Notes: a model not told the origin generated them from the letters alone. Counted from the first letter of the stretch, positions 1-5,697 are shown. The stretch is DNA of 5,732 bases from an uncultured Eubacteriales bacterium (GCA_934462885.1 CAKSJC010000121.1:1-5732); one strand, 5' to 3'. Numbers and translations are program-made.

Positions 1-1606
1 GTCCCTGACAAAACATCGCCTCTGCCCGCATGATGGTTTCCGCGCCTTGACCATGGTTACTTGTGGTCTTATAGTAATGCGGCATACATTCGTCCATTTC
101 GGCAAGCTCGCTTTGCAGTTCTCCCGGCGCACGATAGAACATCATCAAAACTGACGGCGAACCAAAAGTCCAACCGCCGTCGGGTCGTATGCTGATAGCG
201 GGACGTGACATCCGGCTGCTGGCACTGCGGTGAAGGCGACTCATAGCGCTGATGTCATTGTAGCAGAGAAAGCTCAAAATCAGATCGCACTCTCCAAGCA
301 GGTTGCCGCGTTCTTCCTCAGATAACTCCGGGTGCTCCTCGATGGCGGACAGCAGCAGCGATTTCAGCTCCAGCATTTTCGGGATTTGCCGCCATGTGAA
401 CATTCGGCGCATCAGAACCAAAAGGGCAAAAGGACAGGCTTTCAATGTTTCGGCGGGGCATTTATTCAGTATTTCCAAAACATCCGAAGGCTTCAACGAC
501 GCTAACAGAATACCCGCGTCATTGCGAATAACCCGCAAAAGCGCGTCGTAATTATCGCTTTTACGGTAAGCGGCAATGGCGTGAAGATATTGCCTGTTCT
601 GCTCATACCAAACACCGAAGCGTTCCCAATACCGCTTCTGCGTTTCGGGTTTCATCGTCAGGAAAACGCGCTCTGCGCACTCCTTCATCATGTGATGGAA
701 GCGGTAGGTCACGCCGTCTGGCAGGCGTGTGACAAAGGCGTTTTGCTCGGTCAGCATGGAAAGAATTTGCCCCGCGTCCGCGTCGCCTGTGATCCATTGC
801 GCCATTTCAACGGTAAATTCATCGGCAAGTCCCATGACCGCCAAAAACTCCCTCTGTTTTTCCGGCAGAGGATCAATCATGGCGGCGGTAAAGGTAGCGT
901 AAATATCAGAATCGCGGTTGGGCAAAACTCCGCGTTCAGAAAGCGTGCGCAAATTCAAATAAACGGCAGAGAACCAGCCTTCGCTGGAATAGAGAATACT
1001 TTCAACCTGCGCTTCCGAAAGCTCAGTGCCGCACCTATGGGCGTAGACGGCAAGCTCAGTATGATTGAGGCGCAGCTGCTCCATGCCGATACGATATACC
1101 TTGCCCCCCAACCGCAACGCTTCCGCAGCGGGCAGAAAGCGATCCCGCCCCGCGACAATCAGATGCACATTCAAAGGCAATCGGTTTGCCAGCATACAAA
1201 GAAACATAAAAGCTCGTTTGTCCGTCAGCAGATGAAAATCGTCGATGAAGATATAACAGGGAGCGTCGCCCTCCAGTTCATGGCAGATATCATCCACAAG
1301 CAGTCCGCCGCCTGCTGTATCTGACGGGCATGGATAATCCCGTAAAAAAGAGAAGCCCGCGCGGGCAAAAGCCTCTTGTACGCTCTTCCAGAAGATCGCA
1401 AGGTTGTCGGAATATACGCTGACGCGGATGATATTCAACTCTTCCGTCTTGGCACGCTCACCCAAATACCAGTTAATCGCCGTGGTTTTTCCGTAGCCCA
1501 TGGGTGCAACCACAATTGTCATAGCGCAGCAGGAGATAGGCCGCAAACTTTCCTGCAACCGCTCAGATATGTAAATGGTATTCAAATTCCATTTTGGTTT
1601 TGGCAT
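1..1606 (-). CDS. LuxR/MalT-like STAND ATPase transcriptional regulator, 3' end outside the window
   Basis: The minus frame is open from the ATG at 1606 to the window edge: 535 codons plus one base, with no stop. The product looks like a large cytoplasmic ATP-dependent regulator of the MalT/STAND type. Visible marks are a Walker A loop APMGYGKTT (residues 34-42), a Walker B strand CYIFIDDFHLL (117-127), AGRDR (152-156) at the usual sensor position, EGWFSAVYL (209-217) matching the family's 'EGWxAgl' element, and YRFHHMMKE (301-309) matching the 'FHxLf' winged-helix element. The rest, from about residue 330, is helical and TPR-like. The DNA-binding LuxR helix-turn-helix normally lies at the extreme C-terminus, so it is not seen here. 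Start 1606 is chosen for its GGAGG site 8 nt upstream; an in-frame ATG at 1633 lacks such a site. The gene follows the Fe-S membrane protein with a 63-nt gap and is probably cotranscribed. The inducer is unknown. Confidence 0.93.
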   Translation of the reverse strand, partial: MPKPKWNLNTIYISERLQESLRPISCCAMTIVVAPMGYGKTTAINWYLGERAKTEELNIIRVSVYSDNLAIFWKSVQEAFARAGFSFLRDYPCPSDTAGGGLLVDDICHELEGDAPCYIFIDDFHLLTDKRAFMFLCMLANRLPLNVHLIVAGRDRFLPAAEALRLGGKVYRIGMEQLRLNHTELAVYAHRCGTELSEAQVESILYSSEGWFSAVYLNLRTLSERGVLPNRDSDIYATFTAAMIDPLPEKQREFLAVMGLADEFTVEMAQWITGDADAGQILSMLTEQNAFVTRLPDGVTYRFHHMMKECAERVFLTMKPETQKRYWERFGVWYEQNRQYLHAIAAYRKSDNYDALLRVIRNDAGILLASLKPSDVLEILNKCPAETLKACPFALLVLMRRMFTWRQIPKMLELKSLLLSAIEEHPELSEEERGNLLGECDLILSFLCYNDISAMSRLHRSASSRMSRPAISIRPDGGWTFGSPSVLMMFYRAPGELQSELAEMDECMPHYYKTTSNHGQGAETIMRAEAMFCQG

Positions 1607-1614
1607 AGTGCGTA

Positions 1615-1619
1615 CCTCC
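1615..1619 (-). promoter_or_regulatory. Ribosome binding site of the LuxR/MalT-like gene
   Basis: GGAGG on the minus strand, 8 nt before the ATG at 1606. It decides the start over the in-frame ATG at 1633, which is preceded only by TTATTTGAAA. Confidence 0.85.
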
Positions 1620-1650
1620 GACGATTTTTCCATTTTCAAATAACGAACGC

Positions 1651-1667
1651 CTTGAAATCCGTTCAAG
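1651..1667. repeat. Short inverted repeat between the Fe-S gene and the regulator gene
   Basis: CTTGAA and TTCAAG form a 6-bp stem around a 5-nt loop just after the stop of the Fe-S protein gene. No T-run follows on either strand, so it is not a convincing terminator. It could be an mRNA processing or stability element, or chance. Confidence 0.3.
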
Positions 1668-1669
1668 CC

Positions 1670-2488
1670 CTAAAGCGCCTTTTTGGGGCATGCCTTTACG
1701 CATTCCATACATAAGATGCACTCTGTGCCGTTTTTACGTTTCCTTGAATTATCAGTTATGTCAACATTCATCGGACAGATCTTTTTGCACTTTCCGCATG
1801 AAACACATTTTTCCTTATTGCATTTAATACGAAACAGAGAAAAGTAACTCATGGGTTTTAAGAACACTGTAATGGGACAGATATACTTGCAGAAAGCTCG
1901 GTTATCTTTAAAGAGCAAAGCAAGGAAAATTCCTAAAACGTAGTATAAGGCGTTACCGATGAGAAACGTCCAAAACATAATCAGCTCCATATTCCCCGCC
2001 CTCTGCAAAAACAAAACTGAAACAAAAATAAATGACGCGGCAAACGATATGTAACGAATAAATCCCAATCGTTTTCTCGGAGCCGCGGGAACCTTATACG
2101 GCAGAAAATCTAATACCATTGCCGTCCAGCAAGCGTAACCGCACCAGCCTCGTCCAAAAAGCAGCGGTCCAAAAATTTTTGCGACAGCGTAGTGAATAGT
2201 TGCAGCTTCAAAAACACCGTTAAACAGATAGTACCAGAATCCTTCAATCTGCATATTTTCATTGCAAATCAAGCCCAAATATACCAGCATGTAAGTTCCG
2301 ACAAGAAGCTGAACTACGCGGCGTGCGTGTTTGCAGCGGAGTTGAAATAGCAGAAGACCAAGCGCAATTGCAGTTCCTATATAACTAAAATTAAATAAAT
2401 AGAACAAGTTGTCCTTTGACAGCCAGAGTACAACGGCAACCGTTTCAAAAACAAGCCACATCAGAATAGCTCCGGTGTATTTTTTCAT
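1670..2488 (-). CDS. Membrane 4Fe-4S polyferredoxin, NapH/NosR C-terminal-like
   Basis: A 272-aa integral membrane electron-transfer protein. About five or six hydrophobic segments are visible (roughly residues 5-23, 33-50, 57-75, 88-108, 146-162, 169-193). Between them lie two paired-cysteine motifs typical of the NapH/NosR/CcoG-type family: GRGWCGYACW (112-121, Cys116 and Cys120) and FCKYICP (199-205, Cys200 and Cys204). The C-terminus carries two classical ferredoxin motifs, Cys228/231/234/238-Pro and Cys257/260/263/267-Pro, enough for two [4Fe-4S] clusters on one face of the membrane. In the family such proteins pass electrons between the quinone pool or a flavoprotein and a partner reductase; the partner is not in this window. 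The ATG at 2488 has GGGAGAAG upstream (GGGAG 9 nt away). The stop is TAG at 1670-1672. It is the first gene of an apparent operon with the downstream regulator. No nap, nos or nrf genes are visible, so no specific symbol is given. Confidence 0.9.
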   Translation of the reverse strand: MKKYTGAILMWLVFETVAVVLWLSKDNLFYLFNFSYIGTAIALGLLLFQLRCKHARRVVQLLVGTYMLVYLGLICNENMQIEGFWYYLFNGVFEAATIHYAVAKIFGPLLFGRGWCGYACWTAMVLDFLPYKVPAAPRKRLGFIRYISFAASFIFVSVLFLQRAGNMELIMFWTFLIGNALYYVLGIFLALLFKDNRAFCKYICPITVFLKPMSYFSLFRIKCNKEKCVSCGKCKKICPMNVDITDNSRKRKNGTECILCMECVKACPKKAL

Positions 2489-2497
2489 AAAACTCTT

Positions 2498-2502
2498 CTC
2501 CC
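2498..2502 (-). promoter_or_regulatory. Ribosome binding site of the Fe-S membrane protein gene
   Basis: GGGAG (within GGGAGAAG, 2495-2502) ends 9 nt before the ATG at 2488. It supports this start. Confidence 0.7.
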
Positions 2503-2568
2503 TATTTTAGATCAAGCCATGTAATACTTCTCCGATGAGAGGCGCATTTTTAATGTTTTTCTGCTTTT

Positions 2569-2577
2569 ATTATACCA
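2569..2577 (-). promoter_or_regulatory. Extended -10 promoter for the Fe-S protein/regulator operon
   Basis: On the minus strand the sequence reads TGG then TATAAT: a perfect -10 hexamer (2574-2569) with the TGn extension (2577-2575). A -35 hexamer at 17-nt spacing would be TTTTCC, a poor match, which is usual for extended -10 promoters. The expected start of transcription is near 2562, leaving a leader of about 70 nt before the ATG at 2488. One GTTAGT repeat copy (2591-2586) sits in the spacer, so a protein bound there would affect this promoter. Confidence 0.7.
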
Positions 2578-2585
2578 TAATTCTT

Positions 2586-2649
2586 ACTAACGGAAAACCC
2601 TTGATTTATAAGGGTTTGCGGGTTTGCTTGTTACTAACAAGGCACTAAC
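2586..2649. repeat. Repeat cluster resembling a recombinase attachment region or operator array
   Basis: Three kinds of repeat lie within 64 bp of intergenic DNA. First, a perfect inverted repeat: AAACCCTT (2595-2602) and AAGGGTTT (2610-2617) around a 7-nt spacer. Second, a perfect tandem repeat of GGGTTTGC (2612-2619 and 2620-2627). Third, three copies of ACTAAC (2586-2591, 2633-2638, 2644-2649), the last two 11 bp apart, about one helical turn. Inverted arms around a 7-nt overlap, plus nearby direct repeats, is the plan of tyrosine-recombinase core and arm sites. It also lies where base composition shifts towards AT-rich DNA. Alternatives are an operator array for the adjacent promoter, or a weak terminator for the zinc-ribbon gene, although only a short T-rich tail follows the hairpin on the minus strand. 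No integrase gene is in the window. Confidence 0.45.
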
Positions 2650-2693
2650 CTTAAAAATTTATGATGTTCTGTAATAGCTTTGAAAGTTAATTT

Positions 2694-3086
2694 TCAATCC
2701 CAATAAAGCATTTCCATTAAGGTCAAATCTATTGCAGAACCGCATTCAGGGCAATCAATTATTTCCAGTGGGTCAGATAGTTTTTTCATCATAGAACCGC
2801 ACTTCTTGCAATGCTGCCTGTTGGCAAAGCTTTTAACCCCTTCAGCTTTCAAAACAACATGATATTCATTTTGGATATTCCCGCATTTGCATTGATAAAC
2901 TTCTAAAGAAGCATCCATAATGTAATCAGGATGTTCAATTAAAAAGGCTTGTGCTTTCTTGCCATACAAGCCAGCTTTTATATCAGCTTCAATTTCAGGT
3001 GGATTAGGGCAAACAAAACCAACACCCATTCTAAGTGTAGTTTCTTTCTTACACTTTGGGCATTTGTAAATATATCCTTTTCCCAT
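2694..3086 (-). CDS. Double zinc-ribbon protein of unknown function (130 aa)
   Basis: I do not recognise a named family. The protein has four paired-cysteine knuckles that could form two zinc ribbons: CPKC (residues 9-12) with CKCG (66-69), and CKKCG (93-97) with CPECG (112-116). An extra Cys26 follows the first knuckle. The central part (31-60) is helical and charged, and there is no membrane segment. It is probably a small cytoplasmic protein that binds metal and perhaps nucleic acid or another protein. The frame is open up to an ATG at 3146, but that start would overlap the upstream gene by 50 nt. The ATG at 3086 is preferred because AAGGTGAT lies upstream with a 6-nt spacer after AGGTG; the ATG at 3092 abuts that site. 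The gap to the upstream 69-aa gene is 10 nt, so the two are almost certainly co-translated. The stop is TGA. The gene is more AT-rich than the regulator gene. Confidence 0.82.
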   Translation of the reverse strand: MGKGYIYKCPKCKKETTLRMGVGFVCPNPPEIEADIKAGLYGKKAQAFLIEHPDYIMDASLEVYQCKCGNIQNEYHVVLKAEGVKSFANRQHCKKCGSMMKKLSDPLEIIDCPECGSAIDLTLMEMLYWD

Positions 3087-3092
3087 AAACAT

Positions 3093-3097
3093 CACCT
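3093..3097 (-). promoter_or_regulatory. Ribosome binding site that fixes the start of the zinc-ribbon gene at 3086
   Basis: AGGTG (within TAAGGTGAT) lies 6 nt before the ATG at 3086 and overlaps the TAA stop (3099-3097) of the upstream gene. This indicates translational coupling. Confidence 0.75.
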
Positions 3098-3306
3098 TAC
3101 TTTCTATTCTTGAAAAAATCTGCCCATTCAGGGTTTTCTTTGTCAAAGATTTTAATTTCTTCAGGGGTTAAATTATGTGGGTAATCTTCAAACATATTGT
3201 ATTCTTTTTCTTTGTCAAAAGAGAAAACCCATTCACCAACATTATCAGGTGTATCTTTCCACCAAATCTTATCAGTTTTATTGTTTTTATACCAATTATT
3301 TGACAC
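3097..3306 (-). CDS. Small acidic conserved-looking protein (69 aa, GTG start)
   Basis: A soluble 69-aa protein rich in Trp, Asp, Glu and Lys, with no signal peptide or membrane segment. Salient stretches are IWWKD (14-18), VGEWVFSFD (23-31), DYPHNLTPEE (41-50) and ENPEWADFF (57-65). It resembles a family of small uncharacterised Firmicute proteins I have seen (possibly DUF7675; that name is from memory and uncertain). No function can be given. The start is GTG, supported by GGGGGTGA ending 6 nt upstream; a nearby ATG in another frame gives only five codons. The stop TAA is overlapped by the ribosome binding site of the zinc-ribbon gene 10 nt downstream. The two products are therefore likely made together and may work together. 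Confidence 0.82.
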   Translation of the reverse strand: MSNNWYKNNKTDKIWWKDTPDNVGEWVFSFDKEKEYNMFEDYPHNLTPEEIKIFDKENPEWADFFKNRK

Positions 3307-3312
3307 TACCCA

Positions 3313-3320
3313 TCACCCCC
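3313..3320 (-). promoter_or_regulatory. Ribosome binding site deciding a GTG start
   Basis: GGGGGTGA, one mismatch from the ideal GGAGGTGA, with a 6-nt spacer to the GTG at 3306. It is the strongest site in the window. Confidence 0.8.
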
Positions 3321-3408
3321 ATTTTCTGAAGTCATATAATCCCATATAAACCACTTTTAATAGGCTTCCCAAGTGTTTATACCTTGAAATATTTCTTGTT
3401 AATTAGCT

Positions 3409-3448
3409 TCAGCCATAGCAGAAGTTTTTGCAGTGCTGCTATGGCTGA
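3409..3448. repeat. Perfect 13-bp inverted repeat (hairpin)
   Basis: TCAGCCATAGCAG (3409-3421) is the exact reverse complement of CTGCTATGGCTGA (3436-3448), with a 14-nt loop between. It lies 84 nt past the stop of the 82-aa gene and about 100 nt before the start of the 69-aa gene, both on the minus strand. There is no T-run on the minus side (AGCTAATT follows) and only TTTCCTT on the plus side, so it is a poor intrinsic terminator. It may be an operator, a structured leader or a remnant of a mobile-element end. Confidence 0.7.
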
Positions 3449-3531
3449 TTTCCTTGGATTCATTGCCAGGTTGCAACATTCCTGTTTTGCTTTTTGTGTG
3501 AACCCTTTTAGCGGTCAATCTAATTATAACA

Positions 3532-3780
3532 TTATTTTCTTCTAAAAGATATAGCCAACATAATTAAACTGCAAAGAATCCCAAACAACAAACACAAAAC
3601 AGCAACCTGATACCATGTTACACCAGTTTCAATAGGGGTTGTTTCCTTTTCCTGAAGGTCAGAACCAATATTTACATTGATATTCAATGTTACTGGTTCA
3701 TCAGAACCCGCTTCAGGGGCTTCTACTGTTACTTTCTGTTCTATGGGGGTTGTTGTATTCCCTTTGCTTGAATCCGTCAT
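3532..3780 (-). CDS. Small protein with one C-terminal membrane segment (82 aa), possibly a cut gene end
   Basis: I do not recognise the family. Residues 1-55 are polar, Thr- and Glu-rich, with a beta-like stretch VTLNINVNIG (30-39). One hydrophobic helix follows at about 56-78. The C-terminus is FRRK, which by the positive-inside rule would face the cytoplasm and leave the N-terminus outside. There is no signal peptide, lipobox or LPXTG motif. The ATG lies 8 nt after the stop of the 525-aa frame, and the bases before it (AACCGCTTAT) contain no ribosome binding site. The same frame is open further upstream, to a TGA at 3816-3814, without another start. It could be made by reinitiation. More probably it is the C-terminal end of a gene whose beginning was replaced at the joint near 3785-3800. 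The stop is TAA. Confidence 0.5.
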   Translation of the reverse strand: MTDSSKGNTTTPIEQKVTVEAPEAGSDEPVTLNINVNIGSDLQEKETTPIETGVTWYQVAVLCLLFGILCSLIMLAISFRRK

Positions 3781-3788
3781 ATAAGCGG

Positions 3789-5366
3789 TTATATATATCT
3801 GTTTACGGCAAGTTCAAGAGAATCCGTTGCGTCCTTGATACTGAACGCGCCCTCGGCGAGAGTTCCGCCGTAAATTTCCCTTGCGATTTCAACGAGAGCT
3901 TTTGAATCGAGAACCGCGCCTGTTTCAAGATATTCGTTAAGAATTTTATCCGCGATTCTCGAATAAAACGTATTTACAACAGAATCGGAAGCTACGGTTT
4001 CCGTTGCTACGCCGTTTCCTGCGTCTGAGACTGATGTTGAAACTTCCGGAACGACAGTGGGAAGAACTCCGTTTTCCATTGCGCGGTGCTTTTCTTTTGT
4101 TCCCATATCGTCTGTTTCAGTTTGAGATGTTATTGTCTGCTCTTTGGACGATGTATTTTTTTCTTCAGAGCTATTGACAGCGGCGTTATCAGATGATATA
4201 ATTTCATTGGAGGAGCGGAAGGCGGGGACACTTTCAAAAGCGCGAGGTTTCTCGGCTGTGTCGGACGTTGCTGATGCGGGAATGTCGTGTTTATCGGCAT
4301 ACTCATTTGAGAGCCCGTTCTTCTTTTTTTCATTTGTCATATATGCGCTTACGACAAATGCGGTTTTTCTTTTTGTATCGGGAAGCGCTTCTACCACATA
4401 ATAAATTCCGTTCACTTTTTTGGAATAAACAACTGTATGCGCCGTATGCTGTCTGACTACTCCCGATGCGGAAACATACGGTTCAAAGTATGCCGAGCTT
4501 TTCCCACCGTCTTCCAAATTGTCATAATTATCGATTACAAACTGCATTCTCGCAATATCGTCGATATTAGCCATGGTGTGGTCTGTCGTTCCGTTTGCTC
4601 CATGCCCTTTCAAAATGTGAGTTATCATTCTTGATTCAACAGCAGTCTTAAAGCCCGTCGTGTCTACGCCGACGGCTTTTTTTATATCTTCCGACGCTCT
4701 GGGGGACACGTCTTTCAGACTGTATGTATCGTTTGGTTTCAGCTCTCCGTTTATATTGCGGTTAATAAAGTCTTTTAGAGACAGGTCGACTGCTTCTTCG
4801 TATCCCTCTATCGCTTCCTGTTGGTTTATGGAATAATCGTCTTTATCTTTTGCAAGTTCAATATTGCTGTTTTCGAGGTAGTCGCCTTTTTCCTCAGCGG
4901 GACCGTCTGATTCTGAAACAATGTCTGCATTGCGCGGCGCTTCCGTTGGATTTTCTTTGGAAGTTTTATCTATTACGTTCGCAAAATTTGACACATCGTT
5001 TACTTTATCGCCCGGAACAATGAATCCTTTGACAAACGAACTGTAATATCCGCCTATGGATTTCATTTGAGCTTTCAGGGCTTTATATTCGCTGTCTTCG
5101 AGATTTCCCTGAATTTTGAAAACCTCTATCGGTTCTTTTGTTTTTGTATGAACCGCGGTAGTGTGATCTAATGTAAACGGTTTTTCTGTCGGTGCTTCGG
5201 GTATTTCCGAATTTATTGTAGCACCTGCTCTGTTTTCTCTCAAGGCTGCGTTATCGGCTTCCGGTGTTTCAGTAACGGCGGTTTCGCTTTTTGCCGTTTC
5301 ATCGGACTTGAGATTTTCTTCAATCGCTTTGCGGTTTTCTCGGAGGGTGCAAAAGACGCGGAACAT
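3789..5366 (-). CDS. Fragment of a phage/conjugative-element polyvalent protein with a PBECR-type nuclease domain
   Basis: A 525-aa frame that looks like a slice of a giant multidomain protein injected or transferred by phages or conjugative elements. Residues 1-60 are a low-complexity acidic linker. Residues 66-133 form a small domain (VFKIQGNLEDSEY, GGYYSSFVKGFIV) that I recall from such proteins. Residues about 195-345 match the phage barnase/EndoU/colicin/RelE-like (PBECR) nuclease pattern: ITHILKGHG (248-256), His263, DDIARM (269-274), HTVVYSKKVNG (310-320), YYVVEALPD (322-330), KTAFVVSAY (334-342). Residues 346-460 are an S/T/E-rich linker. Residues 465-525 (EIYGGTLAEGAFSIKDA, ELAVNRYI) match the stretch that, from memory, leads into a strawberry-notch-like helicase/methyltransferase, but the frame stops there with TAA. 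The ATG at 5366 has no ribosome binding site and is preceded in frame by TGA. MFRVFC looks non-native; credible coding begins near 5348. Domain calls are by eye. Confidence 0.72.
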   Translation of the reverse strand: MFRVFCTLRENRKAIEENLKSDETAKSETAVTETPEADNAALRENRAGATINSEIPEAPTEKPFTLDHTTAVHTKTKEPIEVFKIQGNLEDSEYKALKAQMKSIGGYYSSFVKGFIVPGDKVNDVSNFANVIDKTSKENPTEAPRNADIVSESDGPAEEKGDYLENSNIELAKDKDDYSINQQEAIEGYEEAVDLSLKDFINRNINGELKPNDTYSLKDVSPRASEDIKKAVGVDTTGFKTAVESRMITHILKGHGANGTTDHTMANIDDIARMQFVIDNYDNLEDGGKSSAYFEPYVSASGVVRQHTAHTVVYSKKVNGIYYVVEALPDTKRKTAFVVSAYMTNEKKKNGLSNEYADKHDIPASATSDTAEKPRAFESVPAFRSSNEIISSDNAAVNSSEEKNTSSKEQTITSQTETDDMGTKEKHRAMENGVLPTVVPEVSTSVSDAGNGVATETVASDSVVNTFYSRIADKILNEYLETGAVLDSKALVEIAREIYGGTLAEGAFSIKDATDSLELAVNRYI

Positions 5367-5367
5367 T

Positions 5368-5379
5368 TTGACATGTCAA
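5368..5379. repeat. 12-bp perfect palindrome between divergent frames
   Basis: TTGACATGTCAA is self-complementary. It sits exactly between the minus-strand ATG (5366) and the plus-strand ATG (5373-5375, inside the palindrome). It could be an operator-like site or chance at a recombination joint. Confidence 0.6.
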
Positions 5380-5684
5380 CCGCACAAAAGTGGGTCGACG
5401 GAATGAAGAACGACGACGGAACGCACGGGGCGCATTGGACGATTGAGCAAACCACAGCTGTTGCCGAATCTCTTGATATTCCGCTTGACACAATATCGGA
5501 ATATTGTTGGTGGGCTACAATGAACATGATGTACAGCGATTATGTTAATGTAGCGATTGACTACAAAGTGGACGTGCCGGACTTCTATGCGAATCTTGCG
5601 GAAGCGTTTTTGTTTGACAAAGACGCAGGAAGCCCGAAACAAAAACTCGGAGCTTATTATTCCTGCATTGCAAAACACAACTGA
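5373..5684 (+). CDS. Phage/prophage protein with DGTxGxHWT motif, possibly N-terminally cut (103 aa)
   Basis: A small soluble helical protein with DGTHGAHWT (residues 15-23), a following EQT (25-27), MNMMYSDY (50-57) and a C-terminal acidic/helical part (DFYANLAEAFLFDKDAG, 70-86). I recall this pattern from the C-terminal domain of phage and prophage proteins in Clostridia (Pfam DUF7841; name from memory). There it often follows an Arg/Gly-rich N-terminal region and is encoded among virion genes; the function is unknown. No ribosome binding site precedes the ATG at a normal distance. In frame upstream the plus strand reads SEGAKDAEHFD, which resembles the residues before this domain in longer family members. 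The real gene therefore probably began further upstream and was cut at the joint with block C. The stop TGA is at 5682-5684. It is the only plus-strand gene. Confidence 0.75.
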   Translation: MSTAQKWVDGMKNDDGTHGAHWTIEQTTAVAESLDIPLDTISEYCWWATMNMMYSDYVNVAIDYKVDVPDFYANLAEAFLFDKDAGSPKQKLGAYYSCIAKHN

Positions 5685-5697
5685 CTCAGCTTTGAGA

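Larger units (their letters stand above)
3307..3531. other. Intergenic region upstream of the 69-aa gene
   Basis: 225 nt without a credible gene on either strand. It contains the 13-bp hairpin at 3409-3448, an 8-bp palindrome GTTGCAAC (3470-3477), and the leader of the 69-aa gene. On the minus strand TTGGGA and TTATAT are 17 nt apart upstream of that gene. They could be a weak promoter, but the -10 match is poor, so no promoter is called. Confidence 0.5.

Noticed and set aside
581..1324. Long plus-strand frame of 247 codons
   Set aside because: It lies entirely opposite the LuxR/MalT-like gene, whose minus frame has Walker A, Walker B and other family motifs. The plus translation is Arg/His/Gln-rich without recognisable features and is a shadow.
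2512..2547. An 11-codon reading frame (starting MRLSSEKYY) in the leader of the Fe-S gene
   Set aside because: It has no ribosome binding site and no run of a regulatory amino acid, so it is not supported as a leader peptide.
2595..2617. Intrinsic terminator for the zinc-ribbon gene
   Set aside because: The 8-bp stem is AT-rich at its base and followed on the minus strand by only a short T stretch (TTTTCC). The repeat context suggests another role, so a terminator is possible but not called.
3087..3146. N-terminal extension of the zinc-ribbon protein to an ATG at 3146
   Set aside because: It would overlap the 69-aa gene by 50 nt and has no better ribosome binding site. The AAGGTGAT site points to the ATG at 3086.
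4130..4634. Short frames in other registers inside the 525-aa frame
   Set aside because: They lie within the PBECR-bearing protein and its linker. Translations are Phe/Ser/Arg-rich without motifs or ribosome binding sites.
5240..5678. Two overlapping minus-strand frames opposite the phage gene (5240-5527 and 5376-5678)
   Set aside because: They are antisense to the DGTHGAHWT protein, have no family motifs, and have unnatural composition (many Cys, Arg, Val, His). They are shadows.
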